The notes: generated from the letters alone by a model not told the origin. A DNA stretch of 64,000 bases from Haloflavibacter putidus (GCF_006546625.1 NZ_VIAR01000003.1:248001-312000); one strand, 5' to 3'; shown: positions 36,518-46,315, counted from the first letter of the stretch. Made by a program: numbers and translations.

Positions 36518-36883
36518 TTTTTAGATCTTGTTTCTAGTTACGGAATAATTTTGGTGAGAATACAATTTTATTAGAATATAACTTTTTCTCTTTTTCTTCA
36601 GTATAGCTAATCTTTTCCGTAAAAATTTTTGAAACCTTGGAGGAAATTTAGGAAAAGCTTAGTGGTTTTTCGCCATAAGCGAAAAAATACCTAAGAAAAA
36701 GCGTCTTTTCTCTTGGTTCGTTTTCTTTGGACGAGCAAAGAAAAGTGAATAACGTTTCTTAAAACGCAAGATTTCTATTGAGTTATGAATTTTTATTGAA
36801 AAAGCTTATGTTGAACCTAGTTTTTTAAAATAGATTACCTTTATTCTATCTTTTTGGTTTAGAATTAGGCTTTTCAATATTTT
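36518..36883. other. Intergenic stretch with a probable palindromic repeat
   Basis: A 366-base gap between two convergent genes with no open reading frame worth calling. It has a T-rich first part with two partial copies of the recurring 10-mer (TTACGGAA at 36538-36545, TTCCGTAAA at 36615-36623). Two hairpins then lie close together at 36650-36745. Confidence 0.6.
36650..36750. repeat. Probable interspersed repeat with two hairpins
   Basis: Hairpin one is TTTTTCGC (36666-36673) with GCGAAAAA (36679-36686), extended imperfectly outward to CTTAG and CTAAG. Hairpin two is TTTTCTTTG (36721-36729) with CAAAGAAAA (36736-36744). I recognise the general wording of the unit from intergenic repeats of Flavobacteriaceae. 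Only one copy is present here, so repeat status is an inference. Confidence 0.45.
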
Positions 36884-37783
36884 TTAACTTTCCTGCGTAA
36901 GCGTTCTAAACAAATCTTCCAAACTAGTGTGTTTTTGGTGCAATTGGAGAATTTTTAGTCCGTTATCGTGGGCAAAATCAAAAATCGCGGGGCGCATATC
37001 TTTGGTGGTATCAAAATAAAGCTCATATCTAAAACCGCCGGTATTTACTACTTTTTCCAATTTTGGAAGTTTTTGTAAGGCTATCATTTCTACTCTAAAA
37101 TCAAACTCTACCACAACTACTTGCTCTTGACTTTCTGCCAATTGGTTGAGTTGTTTATCTGCAACAATGCTGCCTTTATTTATAATAATAGCTCTATCGC
37201 ACACGGCTTCTACTTCTTGCATAATATGCGTAGAAAGAAAAACGGTTTTGGTTTGCCCAATTTCTTTAATAAGCTCTCTAATTTCTACCAATTGATTAGG
37301 GTCTAAACCGGTGGTAGGCTCGTCTAAGATTAAAACTTCCGGATCGTGCAATAAAGCGCTGGCCAAACCTACACGCTGCCGAAAGCCTTTAGATAATTGC
37401 TCTATTTTTTTATTTGCTTCTGGCAATAATCCGGTTTGTTCTATTACTTTTTCTACCTGTTTTTTAGAGACCTTATAGATATTGGCATTAAAATTTAAAT
37501 ATTCGCGTACGTACATTTCTAAGTACAACGGATTGTGCTCTGGTAAATAACCAATTTTTCTTTGCAATGCCAGTTTTTGGGTACTTACCTCCAAATCTTC
37601 TACTTTTGCCCAACCTTTGGTGGCTGGTAAATATCCGGTTAAAATTTTCATTAAAGTAGATTTCCCCGCGCCATTAGGGCCTAAAAATCCTACAATTTGA
37701 CCAGTTTTTACTACAAAAGAAACTTGGTTTAAAGCTTTTTGTTTTCCGTAAAGTTTAGATAAATTATTTACTTCAATACCCAT
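36884..37783 (-). CDS. gldA: Gliding motility ABC transporter ATP-binding protein GldA
   Basis: ATPase of the GldA-GldF-GldG ABC transporter associated with gliding. Of 299 residues, the Walker A motif GPNGAGKST is at 35-43, the signature is LSKGFRQRVGLA (Lys-Gly in place of Gly-Gly), and VLILDEPTTGLD is Walker B. The start at 37783 begins MGIEVNNLSKLYG. The frame is open to 37840, but those 19 residues do not resemble the family. gldF and gldG are not next to it. One copy of the 10-mer lies at 37744-37753. Confidence 0.88.
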   Translation of the reverse strand: MGIEVNNLSKLYGKQKALNQVSFVVKTGQIVGFLGPNGAGKSTLMKILTGYLPATKGWAKVEDLEVSTQKLALQRKIGYLPEHNPLYLEMYVREYLNFNANIYKVSKKQVEKVIEQTGLLPEANKKIEQLSKGFRQRVGLASALLHDPEVLILDEPTTGLDPNQLVEIRELIKEIGQTKTVFLSTHIMQEVEAVCDRAIIINKGSIVADKQLNQLAESQEQVVVVEFDFRVEMIALQKLPKLEKVVNTGGFRYELYFDTTKDMRPAIFDFAHDNGLKILQLHQKHTSLEDLFRTLTQES

Positions 37784-37933
37784 AAACTTAATTTTAGGTA
37801 AAAATACGTAATTAGATGTGGCAGACTTTACTTTTAGCATAGAAAACTATAAAAAAGTAACCGCTTTTCTCTAAAAATATAGTTATTTTGTGCTATACTG
37901 CCGTAGGAAATAGAGGTAGGTAAAATATATTTT

Positions 37934-39016
37934 GTGAAAAATTCTATGCAATTAAAATCTTGGTTAACTCAAATGCAATTGGAGCATCCGCTACTAATTG
38001 CGGGACCTTGCAGTGCCGAAACAGAAAAGCAGGTTTTAACCATAGCGCATAAACTAAAAAATACACAAGCTACGGTTTTGCGCGCCGGTATTTGGAAACC
38101 GCGTACGCGGCCGGGTAATTTTGAAGGCGTTGGTGCTTTGGGGCTAAAATGGCTGCAAAAAGCAAAAAAAGAGACCGGAATGCTTACAACTACAGAGGTT
38201 GCCAATCCGGTGCACGTAGATTTGGCACTAAAGCACGATATAGATATTTTATGGATTGGGGCAAGAACTACGGTATCGCCATTTATGGTGCAAGAAATTG
38301 CAGAAGCTTTAAATGGTTGTGATAAAATTGTGTTGATTAAAAACCCCGTAAATCCGGATTTGGCACTTTGGTTGGGCGCAGTAGAGCGTTTTTTTGAGCA
38401 AGGAATTAAAAAATTGGGTGTAATTCATAGAGGTTTTTCTACTTACGAAAAATCGCAATATCGCAACAATCCGGAGTGGCAAATACCAATAGATTTACAA
38501 ACCCGTTTTCCGGATTTGCCTTTATTGTTAGATCCGTCGCATATTGCCGGGCGAAGAGATATTATTGGCAATTTATGCCAAACTGCTTTAGATTTAAAGT
38601 ACGATGGTTTTATGGTAGAAACCCACCACGAGCCGGATAATGCCTGGAGTGATGCCCAGCAACAAATTACGCCGGAGCGTTTGCAAGAAATTATTCAGAA
38701 TTTAAAAATCCGTAAAGAAACTTCGCATAACGAAGATTTTCAAAAAGAGATTATAAAAATGCGCACCAATATAGATTTGATAGACAATCAACTTATAGAA
38801 ATGATGGGCAAACGTATGGAAATTGCAGATAAGATTGGCGCTATAAAACGCGATAAAGAAGTGGTGATTTTACAGTCTGAACGCTGGATGTCTATTTTAC
38901 GGAAAATGATAGCCGAAGGTGCTAAAAACGGTTTGAGCGAAGCTTTTATTTTACGGATTTTTAAAGCTATTCATCAAGAATCTATTCATCATCAAGAGAA
39001 AATATTGCATCGGTAG
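37934..39016 (+). CDS. DAHP synthase / chorismate mutase fusion
   Basis: Bifunctional shikimate-pathway enzyme. Residues about 1-260 are a type I-beta-like 3-deoxy-7-phosphoheptulonate synthase, with LIAGPCSAET, LRAGIWKPRTRPGNFEG, IGARTTVSPF and LLLDPSHIAGRR. Residues about 270-360 are a type II (AroQ) chorismate mutase with IIKMRTNIDLIDNQLIEMM. The fusion gives both the first step and the branch toward Phe and Tyr. The start is a GTG; the ATG at 37946 is an alternative. aroA, a later step, lies 7 kb on. Confidence 0.95.
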   Translation: MKNSMQLKSWLTQMQLEHPLLIAGPCSAETEKQVLTIAHKLKNTQATVLRAGIWKPRTRPGNFEGVGALGLKWLQKAKKETGMLTTTEVANPVHVDLALKHDIDILWIGARTTVSPFMVQEIAEALNGCDKIVLIKNPVNPDLALWLGAVERFFEQGIKKLGVIHRGFSTYEKSQYRNNPEWQIPIDLQTRFPDLPLLLDPSHIAGRRDIIGNLCQTALDLKYDGFMVETHHEPDNAWSDAQQQITPERLQEIIQNLKIRKETSHNEDFQKEIIKMRTNIDLIDNQLIEMMGKRMEIADKIGAIKRDKEVVILQSERWMSILRKMIAEGAKNGLSEAFILRIFKAIHQESIHHQEKILHR

Positions 39017-39040
39017 CATTAAAAGTTAATAAAGACGTTT

Positions 39041-39991
39041 ATGAAAGGAATTGTATATAAATCTACCGGCAGTTGGTATGCCGTAAAAGCAGAAAACGGT
39101 ACTTTTTACGAATGCAGGATAAAAGGTAAATTTAGATTAAAAGGTATAAAAAACACCAATCCGGTAGCAGTGGGAGATAAGGTGGTTTTTGATTTGGAAG
39201 ATTCTGGGGGAGAGACCATAGGCGTTATAAAGAAACTAGAAGATCGTAAAAATTACATCATTCGTAAGTCTGTCAATCTTTCTAAGCAAACCCATATTAT
39301 TGGTGCCAATTTAGACAAAGCATTTTTGATTATCACCTTAAACAATCCGCCCACTTTAAGCATTTTTATAGACCGTTTTTTGGTAACCGCAGAAGCCTAT
39401 CGGGTAGAAACGGTTTTGTTGTTTAATAAAGTAGACGTTTACACGGAAGAAGAAAAAGACGAAATACGCTATCTAATGGCTATTTACAGAGATATTGGTT
39501 ATACGTGTATTCCTATTTCGGCAAAGACCGGAAAAAATATAGAAAAGATCAAGGAAGAAATGACCGGTAAAACCAGTCTATTTGCAGGTCATAGTGGGGT
39601 AGGGAAATCTACTTTAATCAATGCTATAGAGCCAGAACTTGGGTTAAAAACGGCACAAATATCTACGCAACATATGCAAGGCCAGCATACCACTACCTTT
39701 GCGCAGATGTTCGATCTAAGTTTTGATGCACGCATTATAGACACGCCGGGCATTAAAGGTTTTGGCGTTGTAGATGTTGCTAAAGAAGAATTAGGCGATT
39801 ATTTTCCGGAGTTTTTTGCTTTAAAAGGCCGTTGCAAATTTAATAATTGCTTGCATGTAAACGAACCCAAATGTGCGGTAAAAGAAGCCTTAGAAGAAGG
39901 CGAGGTAAGTTGGTCTAGATACAAATCGTATTTACAAATTATAGAGGGTGAAGACGAGAATTATAGAGTAGATGTTTATAAAAAAGAATAA
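39041..39991 (+). CDS. rsgA: Ribosome small-subunit GTPase RsgA
   Basis: Circularly permuted GTPase that assists late 30S assembly. The 316 residues contain an N-terminal OB-fold (about 1-65), then NKVD (G4), the P-loop GHSGVGKST and DTPGIKGFG (G3). A C-terminal zinc motif GRCKFNNCLHVNEPKCAV holds three Cys and one His in family order. It is followed 2 bases later by dtd. Confidence 0.97.
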   Translation: MKGIVYKSTGSWYAVKAENGTFYECRIKGKFRLKGIKNTNPVAVGDKVVFDLEDSGGETIGVIKKLEDRKNYIIRKSVNLSKQTHIIGANLDKAFLIITLNNPPTLSIFIDRFLVTAEAYRVETVLLFNKVDVYTEEEKDEIRYLMAIYRDIGYTCIPISAKTGKNIEKIKEEMTGKTSLFAGHSGVGKSTLINAIEPELGLKTAQISTQHMQGQHTTTFAQMFDLSFDARIIDTPGIKGFGVVDVAKEELGDYFPEFFALKGRCKFNNCLHVNEPKCAVKEALEEGEVSWSRYKSYLQIIEGEDENYRVDVYKKE

Positions 39992-39993
39992 CT

Positions 39994-40440
39994 ATGAGGG
40001 CGGTAATTCAGCGGGTTAAAAAAGCAAATGTTAGTGTAGGTAATGAGTTAAATGCGGTTATGCAACAAGGTTTGCTTATTTTGCTGGGCATAGAAGCAGA
40101 AGATACAAAAGAAGATATAGATTGGCTTGTTAGGAAGATATGCAATATGCGTATTTTTTCTGATCAAGACGGTAATATGAATTTATCCCTAAAAGATATA
40201 GACGGCGAAGCTATTATTGTTAGTCAATTTACCTTGTACGCTAATACCAAAAAAGGAAACCGACCAAGTTTTATAAAAGCCGCAAAACCAGCTATTGCCA
40301 AACCACTTTACGAAAAATTTATACAAGAATTTGAAGAGAAATTAGGTAAACGAGTTGGTACCGGCAAGTTTGGAGCAGATATGCAGATAAATTTGGTAAA
40401 CGACGGCCCGGTAACTATAATTATAGATTCTAAAGAATAA
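39994..40440 (+). CDS. dtd: D-aminoacyl-tRNA deacylase
   Basis: Frees tRNA charged with D-amino acids or glycine by error. It has 148 residues, the normal size. The active-site SQFTLYANTKKGNRPSF and the Gly-cis-Pro motif in NDGPVT are both present. It is translationally linked to rsgA (2-base gap). Confidence 0.97.
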   Translation: MRAVIQRVKKANVSVGNELNAVMQQGLLILLGIEAEDTKEDIDWLVRKICNMRIFSDQDGNMNLSLKDIDGEAIIVSQFTLYANTKKGNRPSFIKAAKPAIAKPLYEKFIQEFEEKLGKRVGTGKFGADMQINLVNDGPVTIIIDSKE

Positions 40441-40495
40441 TAAAGAGGTTTCTAAAAAAAATATTATATTTAACATTTTTTTAGGAAATTGATAT

Positions 40496-42400
40496 ATGAA
40501 AAAACTCCCTATACTATTTATTAGCCTTTTATCTATCTTTCAAATCTACGCGCAAAAAGAGATTGCACCCCTTGAGCAAAGCGATTATCGCGACGCAAAT
40601 GCGGTAATTAGAAAGTACGAAAAGAAAGTAGAATTTAATAACTTTTCTTCTCTAGATGTAAAAGAGTATAAGCTTACAACTGTTTTAAATGCTAAAGGCA
40701 ATAAGGCTGCAAGGGCTTATGCTTATTACGATGACGATTTGCGCTTAAAAAATGTAGAAGCTATTATTTATGACGCCAATGGGCAGCGTATAAAAAAGAT
40801 AAAAGAAAAAGATTTTAAAGACGAGAGCGCAGTAGATGGTTCTACGTTATATTCAGATTCTCGTATAAAATATCTAAATTATAAACCAACGGGTTATCCT
40901 TATTCGGTAGCTTTCATTAAAGAGTATAAAACAAAAAACACTTCTTTTGTGCCAGGGCATAGTTTTATACCAGGATACGATATTTACGTGCAAGAGTCGA
41001 GTTATAAATTATTATTTGATAAGACTGAAACTACTTTTAATATAAAAGAGAAGAATTTTGAAAATTTTGAAATAGAAAAACAAGAAAATCCTGCTGGTAT
41101 ATTTTATACTTTAAAAGAAGTTGAGCCTATTCCTAACGAGAATCTTAACCTTCCATGGCAGCAAATTTTACCTTGGGTTTCGGCAATGTCGCATAATTTT
41201 CATTTATCCGGTTATAAAGGTGAAAATATTTCTAATTGGGAAGGTTTGGGAAAATGGTTTCACGACCAGGTTTTAGAAAACAGGACAGATTTACCTGCCG
41301 CTACCATAAAAAAAGTGCAAGCTTTAACCGCAAACGTAGAAGACCCGATAGAAAAAGCCAAAATTGTTTATAATTATGTACAAAATAATACACGCTATAT
41401 AAGCGTTCAGGTAGGAATTGGCGGATACCAACCAATAGAAGCGAGCGAGGTAGACGAAATGAAATATGGCGATTGTAAAGGGCTTTCCAATTACACCCAA
41501 GCTTTGCTAAATGCCGTTGGCGTGCCGGCCTATTACACGCACGTAGAGGCGGGAAAAACAAAAATAGATTTTGAAGAAGACTTTGCAAGTTTGGCTCAAG
41601 GCAACCACGTTATTTTGGCCATTCCATACAAAAACGATTATAAATGGATAGATTGCACCAGCCAAACACAACCTTTCGGCTTTTTGGGCGATTTTACAGA
41701 CGATAGAAGAGTTTTGGTAATGAAACCCGATGGCGGAGAGATTGTAAAAACGCCGGCCTACATAAACGAAGATAATTATCAAAAAACAACCGCTTCAGTC
41801 CATTTTACAGAAAACGGTAAGGTAAACATAGAGGGAGAAATTATTACTAAAGGCAATCAATATAATAGTAGGCAATATCTAGAGCATTACTCGCCCAAAG
41901 ATCTTGAAAAAAGAGACTTTCGATATTGGTCTTCTATAGATAATTTAGAAATAGAAGAACACAGTTTTCACAACGACAAGGAAGCTGTAAGCTTTACGGA
42001 AACTTTTAAAATTAGCGGCAATAATTTTGTAACCCAAACCAACAATCATCTGTTTGCGGCCATAAATCCAATTAGTGCCATAACCTACATTCCGCAGCGT
42101 TATCGCAATAGGAAAACCCCATTTCATATTTCGCGAGGTTATCTAGACGAAGATAGTATAGAGATTTTTATTCCTAAAAATTATACAATTGCCTCTAAGC
42201 CAGAAAATGTTACTATAGAAACAGAATTTGGTAGTTATACCATGTCACTTCAGCAAAAAAAGAACAGCTTAGTATACACAAAAAGAGTTCTAATTAAAGA
42301 CGGAGTGTATCCCAAAGAAAAATATGCTGCTTATAGAGAGTTTAGAAAAAAAATAAGCAATGCAGAAAATCAAAAATTAGTATTGAAAAAACGCGATTAA
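40496..42400 (+). CDS. DUF3857 / transglutaminase-like secreted protein, active-site Cys present
   Basis: A 634-residue envelope protein with a signal peptide (about 1-19, ending IYAQ). It has an N-terminal DUF3857 domain (about 50-210), a transglutaminase-like core (about 270-390) and a C-terminal beta-rich region. The presumed nucleophile is Cys327 in KYGDCKGLS. His and Asp follow in GNHVILAIPY and KWIDCTS. Activity is unknown in this family. It is followed 3 bases later by a paralogue. Confidence 0.85.
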   Translation: MKKLPILFISLLSIFQIYAQKEIAPLEQSDYRDANAVIRKYEKKVEFNNFSSLDVKEYKLTTVLNAKGNKAARAYAYYDDDLRLKNVEAIIYDANGQRIKKIKEKDFKDESAVDGSTLYSDSRIKYLNYKPTGYPYSVAFIKEYKTKNTSFVPGHSFIPGYDIYVQESSYKLLFDKTETTFNIKEKNFENFEIEKQENPAGIFYTLKEVEPIPNENLNLPWQQILPWVSAMSHNFHLSGYKGENISNWEGLGKWFHDQVLENRTDLPAATIKKVQALTANVEDPIEKAKIVYNYVQNNTRYISVQVGIGGYQPIEASEVDEMKYGDCKGLSNYTQALLNAVGVPAYYTHVEAGKTKIDFEEDFASLAQGNHVILAIPYKNDYKWIDCTSQTQPFGFLGDFTDDRRVLVMKPDGGEIVKTPAYINEDNYQKTTASVHFTENGKVNIEGEIITKGNQYNSRQYLEHYSPKDLEKRDFRYWSSIDNLEIEEHSFHNDKEAVSFTETFKISGNNFVTQTNNHLFAAINPISAITYIPQRYRNRKTPFHISRGYLDEDSIEIFIPKNYTIASKPENVTIETEFGSYTMSLQQKKNSLVYTKRVLIKDGVYPKEKYAAYREFRKKISNAENQKLVLKKRD

Positions 42401-42403
42401 AAC

Positions 42404-44407
42404 ATGAAAATTAATTTACCTACATATTGTCTAAGTCTAGTATTATTTATTATTGCTAGTTCAAGTATTGTTGCCCAAGAATATGAATTAAGGGAGGTCT
42501 CTAAAGGAGAATTGCTTAAAACAAAAAGTGAGATTGATACTGCTGCGGGGGCAGAAGTACTTTATTTAAATAAAAAAGTATATTATGATATTGGTTCCTC
42601 TTTTATAAACTTGGTTACCGAAGTTCATAAGCGAATAAAGTTTTACAATACTCGTCCGGAAGATTTAAAATATGCCACACAAAAAATTAATCTATACGTT
42701 AAACGCGATAAGGAAAGTGTTTCAAAAATAAGGGCATATACCTATAATTTGGTGGATGGCGAGATAGAAGAAACCAAATTAGATAGAAAACAAATTTTCG
42801 AAAAAGAACTTTCAGATCGTTATGAGCAAGTTAGCTTTACCATGCCCAAAGTAAAGAAAGGCTCTGTCATAGATATATATTACAAGATAAGATCTCCTTA
42901 TTTTTATAATATAGACGAGTTTAAATTTCAGTTTAATATCCCAGCTCAAAAAGTTGTAGCTAAAATTTACACGCCAGAAGGTTTTATTTTTAACCGAATA
43001 CGTAAAGGCAGCATAAAGCCACGATTTACTTTAGAAAGTACCATAGATCAACGAATGGGCACAAAAGCAGATATTTATAAATATGAAGTAAATAACGTGC
43101 CTCCTTTAAAAGAAGAAAAATATGTAGATAATATAGAAAACTATAGAGGCGGGGTTTTATTTGAGTTGGTTTCTGTAAAACAAAGCTATGGTCCCAATAA
43201 AAACTACGCCAAAAGCTGGGAAGATGTTGCAAGTACAATAGCTTCTAGTGACGATTACAAAAATGATATTAACAGAACCAACATTTTTGAAGATGATATA
43301 GATGCTATAATAAAAAAGTTTCCTTCTGAAGAAAGTGAAAATTCTGAAGACGAAGAAACGCAAGAACCACCTTTAGAATTGGCAAAAGAAATTTTTAGAT
43401 ATGTAAAAAAGAACCTGAAATGGAATGACCAAAAATCTAAATTTTTTAGTAATGGAATTAGAAGAACCTACAAAGAAAAATCCGGAAACTCTGCAGATAT
43501 AAATTTAACGTTGGTTGCCATGTTGCGTTATGCCGGCTTTAGTTCTAACCCTATAGTAATTAGCACCAGAGATAATCTGAAACCGTTTTTTCCTACTGTA
43601 GATAGATTAAATTACGTCATAGCACAAGTAAATCACAACGATAAAGAATATTTCTTAGACGCTACAGACAAATATAGCGAGTTTAATATTTTACCTATTA
43701 GAGCTTATAATTGGAATGGCGTATTTGTAGACGCCCCAAATAAACTTTACAAATTAATTAGCCTTAAAACTCCCGAAGCCAGCAAAGAAGTAAATTTAGT
43801 AAATGCTACAATTAGTCAAAATGGCGAAATAACTGGGGAAGTTAAAACACAAAAAAGTAACCATTCTGCGTATTTGTATCGAAAAAATTACGCATCACAA
43901 GCAAAAGAAGACTTTTTAAGAGATAAAGAAAGTAATTTAGATAATATTTTAATTAGCAACTACGAGGTAGAAAATCTAGATTTAGAGGGGCCAATTGTAG
44001 AAAAATATTCATATACATATGAAAATGCCGGAGAAGTTGTAGGAAATAAAATCTTTTTTAAACCTTTTATGTTTTTTACTAATGATGAAAACCCGTTTAA
44101 ACTAGAAGAACGTAATTTCCCGGTTGATTTTATTTATCCGTTTTCAGATAAATATATAGTTAATATAAAAATACCTGAAGGTTATAAAGTAACCTCAGTG
44201 CCAGAGCCTATGAAACTAACCTTTGGAGAAAACATAGGTATGTATCAATATTTACTTTCTAATCGCGGAAAGTTCCTTAGATTAGCAGTAGATTTTGAGA
44301 TGAACCATAGTATTATTGGCTCCGATAATTATAAGTTCTTAAAACAGTTTTATAATCAAATGATTAAAAAACAACAAGAGCAAATAGTACTAACAAAAAC
44401 GGAGTAA
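42404..44407 (+). CDS. DUF3857 / transglutaminase-like secreted protein, nucleophile Cys absent
   Basis: A 667-residue paralogue of the gene just upstream, with a signal peptide (about 1-24, ending IVAQ), DUF3857 and a transglutaminase-like core. At the position of the nucleophile the sequence reads SGNSADIN with Ser363 where the upstream protein has Cys327 in YGDCKG. It is therefore probably not a working cysteine enzyme. It may be a binding partner of its neighbour. It ends directly before the MazG-like gene, with no gap. Confidence 0.83.
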   Translation: MKINLPTYCLSLVLFIIASSSIVAQEYELREVSKGELLKTKSEIDTAAGAEVLYLNKKVYYDIGSSFINLVTEVHKRIKFYNTRPEDLKYATQKINLYVKRDKESVSKIRAYTYNLVDGEIEETKLDRKQIFEKELSDRYEQVSFTMPKVKKGSVIDIYYKIRSPYFYNIDEFKFQFNIPAQKVVAKIYTPEGFIFNRIRKGSIKPRFTLESTIDQRMGTKADIYKYEVNNVPPLKEEKYVDNIENYRGGVLFELVSVKQSYGPNKNYAKSWEDVASTIASSDDYKNDINRTNIFEDDIDAIIKKFPSEESENSEDEETQEPPLELAKEIFRYVKKNLKWNDQKSKFFSNGIRRTYKEKSGNSADINLTLVAMLRYAGFSSNPIVISTRDNLKPFFPTVDRLNYVIAQVNHNDKEYFLDATDKYSEFNILPIRAYNWNGVFVDAPNKLYKLISLKTPEASKEVNLVNATISQNGEITGEVKTQKSNHSAYLYRKNYASQAKEDFLRDKESNLDNILISNYEVENLDLEGPIVEKYSYTYENAGEVVGNKIFFKPFMFFTNDENPFKLEERNFPVDFIYPFSDKYIVNIKIPEGYKVTSVPEPMKLTFGENIGMYQYLLSNRGKFLRLAVDFEMNHSIIGSDNYKFLKQFYNQMIKKQQEQIVLTKTE

Positions 44408-44734
44408 ATGAATTTACAAGACGCACAAAAAGCAGTAGATGCTTGGATAGAAGAACACGGCGTTCGTTATTTTAATGAGCTTACCAATATGGCGCAACTC
44501 ACAGAAGAAGTAGGAGAAGTAGCTAGAATTATTGCCAGAAGGTACGGCGAGCAAAGCGAAAAAGAGAGCGATAAAAATAAAGACCTTGGCGAAGAATTGG
44601 CAGATGTAGTTTTTGTAGTGCTTTGCCTTGCCAACCAAACCGGCATAGATTTACAAAGCGCCTTCGATAAAAAATTAGACCTCAAGACCAAACGCGATCA
44701 CGAGCGGCATCATCAAAATGAAAAACTACAATAA
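44408..44734 (+). CDS. MazG-like nucleotide pyrophosphohydrolase
   Basis: A 108-residue all-alpha NTP pyrophosphohydrolase domain protein. The metal-binding EEVGEVARII and DLGEELADVVFVVLCLA motifs carry the acidic residues of the MazG/dUTPase-like superfamily. It probably hydrolyses non-standard or surplus NTPs. It overlaps the next gene by one base, so the series from dtd to aroA is tightly packed. Confidence 0.9.
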   Translation: MNLQDAQKAVDAWIEEHGVRYFNELTNMAQLTEEVGEVARIIARRYGEQSEKESDKNKDLGEELADVVFVVLCLANQTGIDLQSAFDKKLDLKTKRDHERHHQNEKLQ

Positions 44735-45003
44735 TGAGTGTAAAAGCAAAAGACGTTATTGCAGTAAAAGGTTTTTGGAAATCTGTTGCAGTCCTGGGTA
44801 TAATCTTTATCATTGGCTATAATTTAATAGATCTGCTGTTTAGTTACGGTTTTAATTGGGATGCTTTTGTAGCAGAAAAACTAACCGGTAAAATGGCTTG
44901 GCGCTTTATTGCTGCAAGTTTAGTAGGCGGATTTATTTATGGATTTATCGTAGTATTTCTACAATTTAGAAGCAAATTAAAACAAGAAGAAAAGCAACGA
45001 TAA
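44734..45003 (+). CDS. Small membrane protein of unknown function
   Basis: An 89-residue protein I do not recognise. Two hydrophobic stretches at about 15-34 and 55-76 suggest a membrane hairpin, and the C-terminus is charged (KLKQEEKQR). Its start overlaps the stop of the MazG-like gene, and its stop adjoins the start of aroA. The close coupling supports it as a real gene. Confidence 0.7.
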   Translation: MSVKAKDVIAVKGFWKSVAVLGIIFIIGYNLIDLLFSYGFNWDAFVAEKLTGKMAWRFIAASLVGGFIYGFIVVFLQFRSKLKQEEKQR

Positions 45004-46218
45004 ATGACGCGGCAACTTTCAGCCTTACAAAGCCAAAACGAATTAGAATGGCAAATAAGTGGTTCTAAAAGCGAGTCTAACCGCTTACTAATTTTACAAG
45101 CTTTCTATCCGCAAATTAAAATTGCAAACCTCTCTAACAGCAACGATACACAGGTTCTAAAAAAAGCCTTACAAAATAGTTCTAACATCGCAGATGTAGG
45201 GCATGCGGGTACAGCTATGCGTTTTCTAGCCGCTTATTTTGCATCACAAGCTACAGCAGAAGTTTTTTTAACAGGCAGTCAAAGAATGCAAGAACGCCCC
45301 ATAAAAATTTTGGTAGAAGCTTTACGGAATTTAGGTGCAAAAATAGAATATGCCAAACAAGAAGGTTTTCCGCCTTTGGTAATTAAACCTGCCGCGTTAA
45401 CCAAAAGTAAAGTAAGTTTGCCTGCAAACATTAGTAGCCAATATATTTCTGCATTATTATTAATTGCGCCACGGCAAAAAAACGGTCTTCAAATTGGGCT
45501 AACGCAAACCGTTACCTCGTTGCCATATATAGAAATGACGTTAAATTTGCTACAGCAACTAGGCGCAAAAATCAATTTTCAAAATAATACAATTAGCGTA
45601 GATTATTTAAAAGAACCAATTAAAAATAATTTTCAAGTAGAACCAGATTGGAGTTCGGCGTCTTATTTTTATAGTTTGGCGGCTTTAAGCAAAACTGCAA
45701 ACATTTCTTTGCCGGGGTTTTTAAAAAACAGTCTCCAAGGTGATATGCAAGTTGCAGAAATTTATAAGCAATTAGGCGTAAAAACCAGCTTTACGGAAAC
45801 GGGAATCCGACTTAAAAAACAAGCTGCGAATAATTATCCTAAAAATTTAGAATTAGATTTAAGCAACACGCCAGATTTGGCACAAACCATTGCGGTTAGC
45901 TGTTTAGGTTTAAACATTTCTTGCAATCTTAAAGGCTTACACACGTTAAAAATTAAAGAAACCGACAGACTACAAGCCCTAAAAACCGAATTAGAAAAAT
46001 TTGGAGCAAAGGTTAATATTACATCCGATTCCTTACAACTTCTGCCTGCAGAAAAATTAGTAGAAAATGTGCAGGTAGAAACCTATCAAGATCATCGTAT
46101 GGCAATGGCTTTTGCACCTTTGGCAGTAAAAACTTCCATATATATTCAAAATCCTGAAGTGGTAAAAAAATCATTTCCAGATTTCTGGAAGGCACTCGCA
46201 GCCGCCGGTATTAGGTAA
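45004..46218 (+). CDS. aroA: 3-phosphoshikimate 1-carboxyvinyltransferase (EPSP synthase)
   Basis: Shikimate-pathway enzyme transferring enolpyruvate from PEP to shikimate-3-phosphate. It has 404 residues against 427 in E. coli. Motifs in order are SGSKSESNRLLIL, GHAGTAMRFLAAYFA, NISSQYISALLL, LKIKETDRLQALK and YQDHRMAMAFAPL. Together with the DAHP synthase fusion it makes two pathway steps in this window. Two copies of the 10-mer lie inside (45320-45329, 45789-45798). Confidence 0.97.
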   Translation: MTRQLSALQSQNELEWQISGSKSESNRLLILQAFYPQIKIANLSNSNDTQVLKKALQNSSNIADVGHAGTAMRFLAAYFASQATAEVFLTGSQRMQERPIKILVEALRNLGAKIEYAKQEGFPPLVIKPAALTKSKVSLPANISSQYISALLLIAPRQKNGLQIGLTQTVTSLPYIEMTLNLLQQLGAKINFQNNTISVDYLKEPIKNNFQVEPDWSSASYFYSLAALSKTANISLPGFLKNSLQGDMQVAEIYKQLGVKTSFTETGIRLKKQAANNYPKNLELDLSNTPDLAQTIAVSCLGLNISCNLKGLHTLKIKETDRLQALKTELEKFGAKVNITSDSLQLLPAEKLVENVQVETYQDHRMAMAFAPLAVKTSIYIQNPEVVKKSFPDFWKALAAAGIR

Positions 46219-46264
46219 AAAAATAAGACTTAAAAATCTATTTTTTAAATAATTGGCTATTTAC

Positions 46265-46296
46265 TTGACAACGCCTACTTGGAGGTTGTATATTTG
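46265..46296 (+). promoter_or_regulatory. Promoter of queA
   Basis: TTG at 46265-46267 and the -7 element TATATTTG at 46289-46296, spaced 21 bases, in agreement with the Bacteroidota pattern. The queA ATG at 46316 follows 20 bases later. The position excludes a longer reading frame from 46253 as the real start. Confidence 0.7.
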
Positions 46297-46315
46297 CGCT
46301 TCTAAAAATTTTAGT

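Noticed and set aside
46253-46315. Longer start for queA
   Set aside because: The extra codons contain the promoter elements, and the family begins at MKLSQF.
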